DNA of 64,000 nt from Trichopria drosophilae (GCA_030407085.1 CM059586.1:31297501-31361500); one strand, 5' to 3'; shown: positions 48,715 to 60,860, counted from the first letter of the stretch. The notes: generated by a model not told the origin, from the letters alone. Made by a program: numbers and translations.

Positions 48715-49526
48715 TTAGTGCTGAAAAATCTGTTAGAGATTTTTTCAAGAAAATTCTTGGTAAGGTCGGTCCCATTAAAAAAGAAAATTAAAAAAAACAA
48801 AATTTATTGACGTTTCGGCGACATAATGTGCGCCCTCTTCAGTAATACAGAATAAAAAGTTTTTTAGTATGTGTGCAACAATTTTTGGACAGAAAGATGA
48901 ATTGTGTTTGTGCTTAAGAACGGCTAAATGGTAGAATTTGACAGCTCAAAAAAGCCGGAATACGACTGGTGTCTGTCGATCCATTGTGATGTTGAAAGCA
49001 CTTGTTTTTTAATTCGGCGACTCGTTCTTAATCACTTGTACTGTACATGATTATGGCTGCACTGTTTGTCCTTACTTTTATCAAAATTTGATTTTAAAGT
49101 TATTCTAATTGCATTAATAGGAGCTGTCAAATTCTACCATTTAGCCGTTCTTAAGCACAATTAAAAAAAGACAAACAGTGTAACCATAATCATGTACAGC
49201 ACAAGTGATTAAGAACGAGTCGCCGAATTAAAAAAACAAGTGCTTTCAACATCGCAATGGATCGACAAAGACACCAGTCGTATTCCGGCTTTTTTGAGCT
49301 GTCAAATTCTACCGTTTAGCCGTTCTTAAGTACAAACACAATTCATCTTTCTGTACAAAAATTGTTGCACACACACTAAAAAACTTTTTATTCTATATTA
49401 CTGAAGAGGGCGCACATTATGCCGCCGAACCGTCAATAAATTTTGTTTTTTTTAATTTCTTTTTTAATGGGACCGACCTTGCCAAGAATTTTCTTGAAAA
49501 AATCTCTAATAGATTTTCAACACTAA
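48715..49526. mobile_element. About 810-bp fold-back element with GTGYTGAAAATCT ends
   Basis: The ends TTAGTGCTGAAAAATCTGTT and complement of TTAGTGTTGAAAATCTATTA are inverted and compatible with TA duplication (TA/GTG...CAC/TA). The arms pair closely through AAGGTCGGTCCCATTAAAAA, TGCGCCCTCTTCAGTAAT, AAGAACGGCTAAATGGTAG and AAGCACTTGTTTTTTAATTCG. About 100 bp in the middle is unpaired. Both arms carry the hammerhead-like motif listed separately. No coding capacity. Confidence 0.85.
48809..48842 (-). ncRNA. Hammerhead-ribozyme-like core (partial)
   Basis: On the minus strand this reads CTGAAGA, then a hairpin GGGCGCACATTATGTCGCC, then GAAACGTC. These match the CUGANGA and GAAA core boxes of hammerhead ribozymes on either side of a stem II. 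The mirrored copy in the other arm (49401-49434, plus strand) is mutated in the second box (GAACCGTC). I see no nearby partner for stem III or a cleavage strand, so this is at most a relic or a half. Hammerheads are known from Penelope-like elements and retrozymes. Confidence 0.3.
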
Positions 49527-49784
49527 TTATTACCAGCGGTCAAGAAACAAATTATTGAAATAAGGATGATTAAAAATCCTGTTCATTCCAGTAATTTTGT
49601 ATTTCTTCATATTTACTGTCGTAGAAATAGTCGATAATCTATTGGTTATTTTCATCATTTACGTAGTAACATATACTACGAGATAGTTATTTGTACTACT
49701 CGAATGTAGCAAGAGTTAGGACTAAATAAATAGTAGAATTTATTACATATTAGTGAAATGACAAGTTATGTATGTATATCAATT
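49527..49784. other. AT-rich spacer
   Basis: I see no feature here. Confidence 0.4.
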
Positions 49785-49786
49785 TA

Positions 49787-50210
49787 CACAGAGAGAAAAA
49801 AGAGGTTAATGGAACCTCGAAGAAAAGATAGAAATGATTCTAAAATTTCATAATAGTACAATGAACATAATGAAAAGTTGTAGTTGACAGTATCTTATTT
49901 TTATAATTCATAATATTGTAAAATATAACATACAATAATTACTTTTTATGATGATAAGCAGTTATTTTCGTTTAATCACTTTTACTAAATCTATTTTTCT
50001 AGTCAAGAATATTTCGAACGGCTGTTTAACTGTAAAGCTACGATACATTTGAGGTTATGTGCTATTATGCATATTTAAGCATCGGGAAATAGTAAACGGA
50101 ACAATGTTTTTGTTTTGTTTTAGTATGGAAATGGTTAATTTAATCATGTTTGTAATCACGTCTTTTACTTTTCAAAAATGGTTCCATTAACCTTTTTCAT
50201 TCTCTCTGTG
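49787..50210. mobile_element. TA-flanked 424-bp MITE with CACAGAGAG ends
   Basis: The left end CACAGAGAGAAAAAAGAGG, then TTAATGGAACC, is complementary to the right end GGTTCCATTAACC, then TTTTTCATTCTCTCTGTG. TA lies outside both ends (49785-49786 and 50211-50212). The interior is AT-rich and non-coding. The first bases CACAG match the 47 kb family. Confidence 0.85.
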
Positions 50211-50212
50211 TA

Positions 50213-51021
50213 GATTTTAACTTGATAAACAATTTTAATTAATCAAAATATATTTTTTCCGTTTTTCGTCCAAACCGAAACATAAAGTCGGTTTCAAAAC
50301 TCAAAACAATAAACATGCAACTGCAGAGATTAGCATAGAGTTGCGGTGCATTCTAGCCATTTGTAATTTAAAAGTATTGTGAATAAAAGTGAGTGAAAAT
50401 TACTAGAAAGAGGGAACAAATATAGAAAAATGGAATACTGTTTATCAAAACTCTGAAAGTGGGGCTTGGACGAGTACATCCATTTTTTTAAAGTAAAATT
50501 TCTGTAGTGTAATTCAAAACATAAACAATGTTTCTCATCGACAGAGTTCTTATTTTTTTAATTTTAGCTATTTCTTCTTGACTAAAAATCGCTCTTTCTA
50601 ATTCTGCATCCAAAATATTTTTAAATTCTCGAATAAACTTTATTATGGATTATTAAATTTTATTATGGATTGGAATATCATTAGAATATCATTAAAAGTT
50701 ATAAATTATGTGTTTAAAAGTACATATCATTTTTATTGCTCTTTAAATTAAATTAAAATATTAATATTAAATATATTACCAAATTTATCGCCTTTCGCAT
50801 GACAATAGGTTATGTTTACGCGAAAAAAATACGATATCTTAACTATAGAAAATAGTAGAAATGACTTTTGAGTAGTCATTTTGACTGCATTTCTGTTAGT
50901 ATAACCTGTAACTACAGATGATAGTTCATTTGACTATGGTCAATAGTTATTCCGTCCATTTACTACACATGATTTTCATAATTTTTTTAGTAGATTTTAC
51001 AATTTTTTTCTCTCAATATAG
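50213..51021. other. AT-rich non-coding stretch
   Basis: I see nothing specific until the polypyrimidine tract (ATTTTTTTCTCTCAATATAG) that leads into the candidate exon at 51022. Confidence 0.4.
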
Positions 51022-51089
51022 GGATTTCCTGCGGATCTGCGGCTGTTGTAATTTACCTGATGACAAAACGTTATTGATTCATGCTCAAG
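51022..51089 (+). CDS. Candidate small exon, possible CxxC-type zinc-binding segment
   Basis: It has an acceptor (TTTTTTTCTCTCAATATAG) and a donor (CTCAAG/GTATAA). The open frame gives D-F-L-R-I-C-G-C-C-N-L-P-D-D-K-T-L-L. An I-C-x-x-C start followed by an acidic and hydrophobic stretch is reminiscent of the first zinc knuckle of ZAD domains of insect zinc-finger proteins, but the rest of the domain is not seen and the segment is only 68 bp. The frame stays open past the donor to TAA at 51191-51193. Likely chance unless a partner exon is found. Confidence 0.2.
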
Positions 51090-53179
51090 GTATAACACAC
51101 TTCGTTATTGCATGTTGTGTACTTCCCGCTCTGGAATACGTTGACCTGCTGAATGACGCTATTATCAACAATTTAAACGTGGCTATTGTATAATATGTAA
51201 TGTGTAACATGGCATATAATGGCGTTTGCTTTTCGTCGAATTACATGCCAGCGGAGTGGGAACGACCGAATTTCAACTAAAGTGCATATGCACGGGAGTA
51301 GAGAAAGCCAGTGACAAATCCTCCGGTATGCACCAATGTGATTGGTTGGACGCCTGTAGCTTCTGGCGAATACTCGAAATACTTCGTCTTAATCTCTAAA
51401 GTTCTGGAAATAAGAGTGAAAATTGGACCACTATCGTTAGGGATGACTTCACTATTTTGATAAAGAACTCAAAGTGCAGTCATTAAAAGATGAATTCTCA
51501 CTGCAGAGTAGACTTTCTCAGATCATCCTAAGTGTAGAGAATAAATGCTACAATCCCAGGACTAGGCAGCAATTTAAAAAGTCCAAGCCCTCAAATGCAG
51601 AACAAGAAAAAAATTGTTCCAACACATACTAGGTACTTAGTAGTAGATCATGTCCATTAGGGTGACTAAAAAGAACAAATTTCTTCTCATTTTCGAGAAA
51701 ATTTTCGTAGAATAGCGAAATAAAAAAGTTCAGATATTTTTTGTTTTTCAAACGACATTAACCCAACTCGCAAGTCACATGAAATTTGAATTTTTAATGA
51801 AAAAGTAGATTTTTTCAGTTTTCTCGTGATAGTTCCAGAATTAAAATTTTTTATTAAAATTCCACAAAATCTACCCTTCTTAAACGTTTTGTAAAACTTT
51901 CTCAGAAAAAAAGAAACCCTGCTTCTAACTTAAAAAAAAAATTACCTAGCATTTTGTAATAGCAACCAATTAAAAAAAATCAACGAAACCGTAAATTGTG
52001 GTCGTTTGTTTGTATAAGCATTGATAAAAAATGATGTCTTATAATTACTTTTCAAATACTTTAGATTATATAACTGAAATATATACTGTAACCGAGTTGA
52101 AAACGTTGATAATTATTTTTAGTTGAATTCAGTTTTTCTTAATTAGATTAACATCGACACGAAACACATTTTCAATGTTCGCCGTATATTTTACGGACTA
52201 TCACATCAAATGCTTTAATATTAAACCTCAGAAAAATATTCGCCTTGTTGATTTTGTCCTTAGTTATTACAAACATTTAACATGAAGTCTGACACTACTT
52301 TTTACTATTAAAACACAATGAAACAAAAATGTGTGATGTTTGGTTTTTGTCGTTCAAACCCTGATTTTTCGAATGGTGTATCAGAAAATACTATAAATAC
52401 AAAAATTAACAAATTGCATATGGTTAATGAATAAAGACACGATTTTTCAAAGTTTCAAAGTGTAGACTTCAATATAGTAATTCTTATTTTCAAAAAAAAA
52501 TCAATATGGCGGTCTCCATAATGGTGAAGAAATGAAAAATTATTTCAAAAATGTCAGGATGCCCTGACTCTAAAACAATCAGGTTTTTGAAATAAACGCT
52601 AACAATGAAAAATTGTTGGAATTAATAAAGAATACACCTGATTTTTTTCACATTTTTTTTGTGAAATTTTGACAAATTTATTAACTAAAATTTTTGAAAA
52701 TTTTAAAACAATTCCGATGAATTGTAAAAAAATGCTGGTATATTCCTTAATGAATTCTAAGAAATTCGTGCAGGATAATTTTGTTTAAAAATTGCTTGTT
52801 TTCGAGGAAAACATTCTGCACATAATGAATAAATTTTTATTTTTTACTCGTATTTAACTTTGAACTAATGGTATTTTCCGATGCACCATTCGAAAGAGCG
52901 GGGCTTGCGCCATAAAAAACATATATCACAAAATTGTTTCCAATCCGTTTTAATACTAAAAAGTACTGTCAAAATTCATTTTAAAATGTTGTGCATTTGG
53001 TCCTTGAAAGGTTAACAAAATTTTTAAGAAAAGTAGGTGGAATTTTAATCAAATTCTTCAATATTAGCAGGATGATGAAAAAACCCGACAAATTTCACTT
53101 TTTCAGTAAACCTTTAAACTTTAACCCTTTGAAAGCATTTTTCCTCACGTGGAAAAAGCTGAAATTTTCACACGAGAGT
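51090..53179. other. AT-rich non-coding stretch
   Basis: 51190-51440 is more complex but has no clear feature. 52500-52860 has wording similar to the AT-rich palindromic family (AATATGGCGG, TGAATTCTAAGAAATTCG). 52885-52930 is the diverged second copy of the 15990-16040 segment. Confidence 0.4.
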
Positions 53180-53540
53180 TTTCAGAGTCGCTGATTTCGA
53201 ATTCGACCAGATTGTCAAATTCAAAATGGTGCATCCAATATAGCGGACAAAAAATTGAAATTTGACGAAAATTCATATCATATTCGTAATCAGCGACACC
53301 AAAACCCGCGAGTAACAAATCTGAAGTAAATCTAATTAATAGTTAATTTTGTCATCCGCCATATTGAATCCACCATTTTGAATGTTGAAAATCTGAGGCC
53401 GCATTCGTAATCAGCGATCCTAAAACCCCAAAGTAACGAGTTTCAAGCATATCTGATGAATTTTCATTTTTTCCGCCATATTGGATCCGCCATTTTGAAT
53501 TTAAAGAAAATGACTCGGATTCGTTATGAACGACCAGAAA
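53180..53540. repeat. Tandem repeat of about 120 bp
   Basis: The phrase ATTCGTAATCAGCGACACC occurs at 53282, ATTCGTAATCAGCGATCC at 53403 and a diverged ATTCGTTATGAACGACC at 53519, spacing 121 and 116 bp. Each unit also holds GTAACAAATCTGA-type and CCGCCATATTGGATCCGCC then ATTTTGAAT segments. A partial inverted-looking start lies at 53190. About three units, non-coding; I believe similar units are common in insect genomes, but I have not checked. Confidence 0.75.
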
Positions 53541-55902
53541 TACTTCATATGCCTTTTTTTAATTTTTTTATCGTGCAGCTGGGTCACAAATACATTTATT
53601 GCAACAAAACTTTTTTAGACTTTTTTTATTTACAACAACATACGTATATAGAAATAAATATTTTGTATGCCTTTATCATAGTAGAGAATACCATACCCTA
53701 TTTGATTTAATACCATTTATTTTTTGTCCAGAATAACAAGATTGGACAAAAAATATACACTATATGGTATACAAAATTTGGTGTTAAAACATGTAAACTA
53801 TTCTTCGAAAATTGGGAATAAGTGTTAATTTCATAAAAAAAATTCAAATATACGTGTATTTTTTTCGATATTCTACACTAATTCTCTCGAAAGTACAAAA
53901 ATGTTTGCTGACCCACCCTAATGTGCATTCTATGTACCTAAAGTTATTGCCTTATTATATTTAGATATGTCTGTATGTTTTAAGTACTAATCTATATAAC
54001 AATAGCTTCTCTAGTCGTACCAGATGTAAGAAACCTGCCAATGGCAAAAGGAATGGACAATCTTCTTTCCCGATGTTATTTCACTTGATTGAAACCATTT
54101 TGAATTACCAAACCCTTGGCAATCGAAGAAGGTGATTCAGTTTGAATTGAGGCAGAACCCTTTGAGGGAATCATGCGGTTCAATGTATGTCAATTTCGTG
54201 AAGCGTTTACTGTTAAGTTCGTTTAGCTGGTTGTGATTTTGGCGTGGATCCAAAATCTTTTTTCTGTGATATCATTATAAGATGTCAATGTTGATGCCTT
54301 TATTATGCACTGATCCATTTGCCTATGTGCAAATCGAATATGGTTTAAGAAGCTTATTTGGAGCAACCAACTGCTTAGTGCTCTCAGATAAGTGAAATTA
54401 ATTGTAACTATTTCCTTAGTTGTTAAAACACCCAGCGGTTGTTTGTCCTATGTTTTTTGTTCAAGAGTACAAGTAAAACTAAAAGTTAAACATCTTAAAC
54501 CTAAGACCATCACCTAAATTAATCGACGCTCTCCAGAACCATATTTATGTTTATGTCGCAAATCCTAGATACGCATCATTCTTAAACTAAACTAAATTTG
54601 GATTAAAAGCTAATAAACTTCACAAAAAAAAGTACTATAATTATGACTAAGAATAAGACTCACGTCCATAAGCAAAAATGTTTAATATCTAAATAAATCC
54701 CACCTAACAAAATAAATTACTTTTAAAATTATCATGATATCGTAAAATTAAGATAATTTAGTTAGAGATGAATACATTATAATTGAAAAGAAGAAAATGT
54801 AAAAATTTAATATCATTTACTAACTTTCGAATTCGTATACTGATTTTACTTAGGGTCAAATGAGAAATGATAACTGAATTCCAGGAAAACTCGAAATACC
54901 GGAATATTTCAAAGAAATAACTTCAACAAATACTACCAATAATTAATTTCATCATTGAAACATTGGCTGTTATCAATAACTTCACTAATGGAGAAATTCC
55001 AGGTTTCAAAATTTTCTAAATGTAACAGGTCTATGAACACCTACAGCGAGTAAGAACAAAGTAACAATTTTAGCATCAGAAGATTTAAAATTTATACCTT
55101 AGAAGATGCTGTCCAGCTGAGTTAGAAACAAAAAGTTACAACTGCCCAGAAAGCGATCGAAGTTTTTAAAATGCACAGTGAAACTCGTTAAGGTTTCACT
55201 CATTGATTGCTATAGGAATCGCAATTTTCTGGTACTTATACTTCACTGGTGTTTGTTGCTTTCATTCTTTCCCCTTTCTTTTGCAATCGGACTTCACGGT
55301 ATTTTATGTTACTGGTTCTCTTCCTTATCTCAGGTATTTTAGATTTCTCCTTTGATTTTCGTTTCTTGCACAAAGTCGTTCCATATTCTTCCCACGATAT
55401 CAGCCATTGCTTCTTACTTTATGTTTATCTTTCTTCATTTCCTTATCGTGAATCATATATCTAATTATTAATGAGACGGGTACTTTCTTTATGGTCCTAC
55501 TTTTCATTTGGATTCCATTGGTAATTTTTTTTTTTCGATTTGTTCACTCCTTACAATATGGGTTGTTAAACTACCTCATACTAAATTTACATTTTGCAAA
55601 ATTGCAAAATATGATAGGGTTCACAGTATTTGAAGAATGCTTAGAATATTTAGTTTTTATGATGATATAAAACCATACTGAACAACGTGTGTCCACTAGA
55701 ATTCCAACTCAGTACCAGGGACTTCCTAAAACCTAAAACTAACATCTATGGCATTTAAGTAACTTTCTCTTTCTACTAAAAATATATTACAAAAATCAAA
55801 TTTCTAACCAAACCAGTACAGTTGGTTTAGACCATTAAATTATTGATTGGGAGAACAAAATCAGTTTGATAGTAATAGTGAAGCAGTTTTATTTGAAATA
55901 TG
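53541..55902. other. AT-rich non-coding stretch
   Basis: No gene is recognised. A piece near 54355 (GGAGCAACCAACTGCTTAG) resembles the 45.1 kb GGTTGCTCC sequence. 55249-55464 is open on the plus strand and hydrophobic (LFLISGILDFSFDFRFL) but is simply T-rich. Confidence 0.45.
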
Positions 55903-56117
55903 GGGTGCGGGTCAAAAACCTGACAAATCAAAAAGCCGACAGGTCAAAAAACCAACAGTCATAAAGCCGATAGTAAAAAAACCGGCAGTCAAAAAGCCGA
56001 CACGTAAAAAATAGACATATCGTCAGGAGAACAGTCATTTTTTTAACTGTCTGTTTTTTGACTGTCGATTTTTCGACCTATCGGCTTTTTGATTTGGCGG
56101 TTTTTCGACCCGCACCC
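55903..56117. mobile_element. GGGTGC-family element, clearest sub-repeat structure
   Basis: The ends GGGTGCGGGTCAAAAACCTG and complement of GGGTGCGGGTCGAAAAACCG are inverted. The left arm is a string of units AAAAAGCCGACAGGTC, AAAAAACCAACAGTC, ATAAAGCCGATAGT and AAAAAACCGGCAGTC, the right arm the complement. Flanks GAAATATG and GGAAAATG match 6/8, in line with an eroded 8-bp duplication. 215 bp, non-coding. Confidence 0.8.
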
Positions 56118-58190
56118 GGAAAATGTACACATGTAAAAACATTAATGATCAGTCGTTTTGATACTCTATTAGGTATATTGGCGACTCAACGATTACAAGT
56201 ACGATCAATACTGCAAAAATTCAGGAGTAGTAGAGCTATGCTGGTTCTGGAACAAGTGATGGTTATGAGAGTTGTGCTTGTTGAAATCAAACTGTTTTGG
56301 TGCAGAATCAAAGGAAATACTAGTTAAGACTAGCCATGATGACTGATAACTCAAAAAGTTAAAAAACAATACTTTTCTGTTAAAATTAATGCAAGAATTT
56401 CTAAACTATTCGCAAGCTTCGAGCCACAGTCGAATTTTATCAATATTTCACCGACAGGAATGACGCAGCCGCAAATTTTCCGATAAAGATTGGAATCGGG
56501 ACAAGACTGATGGACACAGACCAGTCTGCCTGTATGCCAATGGAAAGGATAGCGATCTCAATGACTATAATTATGCAGGATTGGTCAGCGGCGCAATCCC
56601 AACGGGGATAATTTGAAAAGAGCCTGCGGCTCGTAGCGGTTTTGTCTGCGAATGCTTCTTTCTATCTCACTTGCGCACTACCCGCGTACGTTTAACGCGC
56701 ACCCTTCTTCATCTCTGGGTACAATCTCAATCGGTCCATCGTAAAAACCTTTTACTTCACTCTTCACGTTTCATTCAGAGGCAAATTGAATTGTTTGTAC
56801 TGCGAATTATCCCCAGGTGTATTTACGGAAAATCCCATATAAAAGTTTCCATTACGATCGAAAATGTATGTAGAGGCGAGCATGATAGAACGAAATTCAC
56901 ATATGCGAGCATCAATCATCGGTACAGATTACACGTTACACATGAAAATTATGAAAATAGATGGGTGCGAAGACAGTAACCGCAGCAATGTAATGGAAAC
57001 GATGACCACGGAGGTAGCATGAAGATGATAATGGCAATGACAACGAGTAAATTAAAAAAAAAAGATGACACGATGATTGATTTTAGTTCGGTACAGAAGG
57101 AAATGGTATGGAAATTTTTTGGTCCTTGAAGAATCGTTTTTTACGATACAGAGGAAGATTGCGCTTTAAAAATGTTACACGTCGTTGATTTATATATAGT
57201 AAGCTACGACTCACGCTTCGCAATTGTAAGTACACAAACATTTGCATCAAGATGAATTCTCGATAATGCAATGGGGGCATACATGTCTACTATCAGATTT
57301 AGGTAATGCACATTTCGTCGCGCTCTAATAATATTTTGTTTTTTTTTAACTGACGAGGCGTGTTCGTCCTGTAGGAACGCCCTTTTTTCGCACGATCTCG
57401 TACGTCCTTCGTACTTTATCCATTAATTAAATACGCAAGACGGAACAAAGAAGTTTACTGAAAAGGCATAGGAACTTGATGTAATGAATTTAAATGCAAC
57501 TTTCAATTTTGATATCTGCTGCGGTATTATGCGAGCCAAATCTTGATCTTGATATTTGCATTTCGTTCTCTAACAAGATTTCTTGTGAAAACGGCTGATG
57601 TGAAACCTTTTGGATCGTATTTGGTTTTGGATTAGTATTTGATCTAATACCCTTTCATTAGACATGGAGTTATCAACAACTGTTTGATATAAACTACCTC
57701 ATTTATCTTCTAGGTGGCGTAAAATATCTCGTGGTATATTTGCAAGCAGTTCGGGTTGAATTCGAATTATATAATCTAACGAAAAAATTCAGAGCATTGG
57801 ACTAATGATTGGACACGGTATCTTGAGATTACAAAAGTAATTTGGGTGAACCTTCAAAAATTAATGTTGTTTCTATAACATGTGATTTTTTCAATATAGA
57901 TTTTCAACAGTTGTATTTTGTGTAAAAAACAGGTTATAAAAAATGTCTAAGCAGGCATATCTGACGTAAAATTAATTGAACTTTCAGAATCTTTTGTTAC
58001 ATTTTTTCAAAAAATTCAAACGTGAAAAGCAATATACAATTATTTAAAAAAAATATCAATTTTTTAAATTATTTTTTTCTTTATATCGTTGCTTCGCTTT
58101 GAAATAATTTCAGAATTTTTGTTTGAAGTAAAGAAATCATATTCTCGAGTCTGGAATTTTAATATGCATATTAACATTTTGAAAAAACAG
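56118..58190. other. Mixed non-coding stretch
   Basis: 56440-57300 is higher-complexity with some CpG (GCCTGCGGCTCGTAGCGG, CTACCCGCGTACGTTTAACG) and an open frame to 56979 lacking a recognised domain. Elsewhere AT-rich and featureless. Confidence 0.45.
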
Positions 58191-59630
58191 GTTGAAATGA
58201 AACAAAATGGCGACTAAAACACGAAAAAATTAGATAGTTTCCGGGATTTTTAATTTGAAAATAATACATTTTCCGACAAAACGCCGAACCAAAGATTTTT
58301 AAAATTGATAGAAGAATACGCTGAAATTTTGTCGGAATTTTTTACTTTTTCAATTCTCAAAATTGTGAAAAATTGAAAAAATCTTGAAACAAAATTTGAA
58401 AAAATGTTATTCTTTGAGCAATACAAAGAACTTTTTGCTTCGTAAATTTTTTCTAAAGTTTATCGTTTTCAAATAAAAAATTCCTGAACTTTTGGACGAT
58501 TTTTCCCAGTTTTTTTCTAGGTATTTTTTATTTGAAAATGTTCAACATTCGGAAAAAGGTTAATTAACAAAAATTCTTAGGATTAATGGAGTAATACGCT
58601 GAGATTTTTCGGAATTTTTTGAACATTTTGTTACTTACTAAAATCCCTAAATACAAAAAAAAAATAAAAAAAAGTCTTCAAGCAAAATTCGAATAAATGT
58701 CAGACTATTTTTTTAACTACTTGAAGAACTTTTTGTTTCGTAACATTTTTTCCGAAACTTTATCATTTTCGAATAAAAAATTCCTGAACTTTAGGACAAT
58801 TGGTCTGAGATATTTTGGCAGGCATTTTTTATTTGAAAATGATAGACTTGCGGAAAAAATGTAGCGGAACAAAAAAATTGTTAGGCTTGGTCGAAAATGC
58901 GATGAAATTTTGTTAACATTTTTTGAACATTTTGTTCACTTTTCAAAAACCCAAAATTTTAACACATTGAAAAAGTCTTCAAACAAAATTCGAGAAAACT
59001 TCTGGGTGTTCTTTGATTGTTCCTACTAACTTTTGTTAAATCTATCATTTTCAAATAATATGTTCTCAAACTTTGGACGTTTTTTTTCGAAATTTTTGTC
59101 TACGAATTTTTTATTTGAAAATTATCGACATTCGGAAAAAGGTTGCTCAACACAAATTATTAGAATTACTCGAGTAATGCGCTGCAATTTTGTCGGAATT
59201 TTTAAAACATTTTGTTCACTTTTCAAATTCCCAAAATTAAAAAAATTAAAAAGTCTTCAAACAAAGTAACATTTTTTCCGAAAGATTAGCATTTTCAAAT
59301 AAAATATTCCTGAACTTTTGGACGATTTTTTCGAGATTTTTTGTCAGAGAATGTTTTATTTGAAAATGATAAACATTCGGAAAAATTCTAATGAACAAAA
59401 AATTCTTAGGATTGATAGAAAAATGCGCTGAAATTTTTCGTAATTTTTTAAACTCTTTGCTCACTTTTACCAAAATTTTTTAAAAATAAAGAGTCTATAA
59501 AAAAATTCGAAAAAATTTTCGTGTATCTATTAAGCAATAATAAGAACTTATTGTTTAGTAATGTTTTTGCCGAAAGTCTATGATTTTCAAATCAAAATTC
59601 CTTAACCTTTGCGTGATTTTTTTTTTTTGT
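58191..59630. repeat. Divergent tandem repeat, period about 240-300 bp, about five units
   Basis: The anchor TTCCTGAACTTTTGGACGAT occurs at 58481, 58781, 59063 (altered), 59307 and 59598 (altered), spacing 300, 282, 244 and 291 bp. Each unit keeps TTTTTTATTTGAAAATGAT, CATTCGGAAAAAGG, ATTCTTAGGATTGAT, ATGCGCTGAAATTTT, ACATTTTGTTCACTTTTCAAA and AAGTCTTCAAACAAAATTCG. The 244-bp step has a deletion after TCTTCAAACAAAG. Open frames in it are unstable between units, so it is not a coding repeat. Confidence 0.8.
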
Positions 59631-60827
59631 TTTAGCCGCCATTTTGGAAACTTTCACCTTTATTATCAAAATGATATGCACATTTTAACGTTCCAGTCTC
59701 GAGGACACGATTTCAAACAGGAATTCTGAAATTATTTCATTGTGAAAAATAATTAAAAAAAGGATGGTTTTTAGGAAATAATCTTAGATAGTTTTTCACG
59801 ATTGAATATTTTGAAAAATTTAACAAGATTCTAAAAGTTCAGTTAATTTTATGTTAGATGTGCTTGAACATTTTTTAGAACCTTTTTGTACACAAAATAC
59901 CACCGTTTGTGTAAAAACGTCCCTTCAAGACTTAATGGGTTAAAATATTATTTTATTTTTTTTATGATTAGCAATCGCAGTGGGTATTTACAGTAATAGC
60001 TTATCACCGACTTTCCGATTCATCTAAAAAGCAAGTGAAGTGAAATCGAAGACAGATCGAGGGGATTCGTAAAGTGACGTGTTTGCGCGGGCGGCCAAGA
60101 AACCAACAACGAGACAGATTCGCGGAATAGATACAAGAGTAGTTTAAAATGGTTCCGTGATACATCAAAGTGCCCGAGCAGAGAAAGGGGCGACCAAAGC
60201 GGAGAAAGAGAAGACAATGATTTACGTACGCGCTACTTCCTTGGGCTAACTACGTTCGTCTGTCTATAAGGGAGACCAGACTTAAAATTCGAAATGTACG
60301 GGTAATTTATAAACGGCGAAATCAAAGAAATTTACTTTTACGTTAAACGAATAAATTATGCCTTTAACTTTACAAATTACATATTTAATTTCGAATGGAC
60401 ACGGAAATTCGACTTCAGGGTCGACGCTTATTCTTTCGACCTTATTGATCGCTCCTCATTTACTAAAAAATTGGCTTACTGTTTTAAAAAATATTATGAA
60501 TAATGTTAAGAAAAAGCAATACTCGGTAAATTTTTAATTTGTAATTGCTCCTGACTTTCTGTTCAGATTAGTGACGGACATGAAAATTTTACATTATTTC
60601 CTTAAAGAGCGAGCACATGTCGTGAACGGTAAAGTGGTCTCTGGGGGTTTAAAATCACTTTATCCCCCGTAAGAATTTAAACACGTTGAACAAAGTTTAT
60701 CACTTAGACCTCTACTGCTTAGGGACATTGAATAGAAACACGTAAACATATTTTCTTATAAATATCAAAATATATTTGTATATTTGAATTACCGTCAAAT
60801 ATCATAAGTTATATCGCAAGTAGTAGT
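59631..60827. other. Non-coding stretch with a mixed-composition patch
   Basis: 60000-60250 is purine-rich and CpG-bearing (GTTTGCGCGGGCGGCC, GACCAAAGCGGAGAAAG). Elsewhere AT-rich. No gene is recognised. Confidence 0.45.
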
Positions 60828-60860
60828 TATATAAAGAGCACCATCGTCTCGATCACTTTG
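60828..60860 (+). promoter_or_regulatory. TATA box with initiator-like site
   Basis: TATATAAAG at 60828-60836 is followed by an arthropod initiator-like TCACTT, whose A is at 60855, 27 bases downstream of the first T. That is the normal TATA-to-start spacing. The first ATG after it (60874) opens only a 31-codon frame ending TAA, with no known motif. It could be a promoter for a spliced or non-coding transcript, or chance in AT-rich DNA. Confidence 0.3.

Noticed and set aside
58191..59473. Possible repetitive protein across the tandem array
   Set aside because: Frames are not kept between units, stops are frequent, and unit lengths are not multiples of three throughout.
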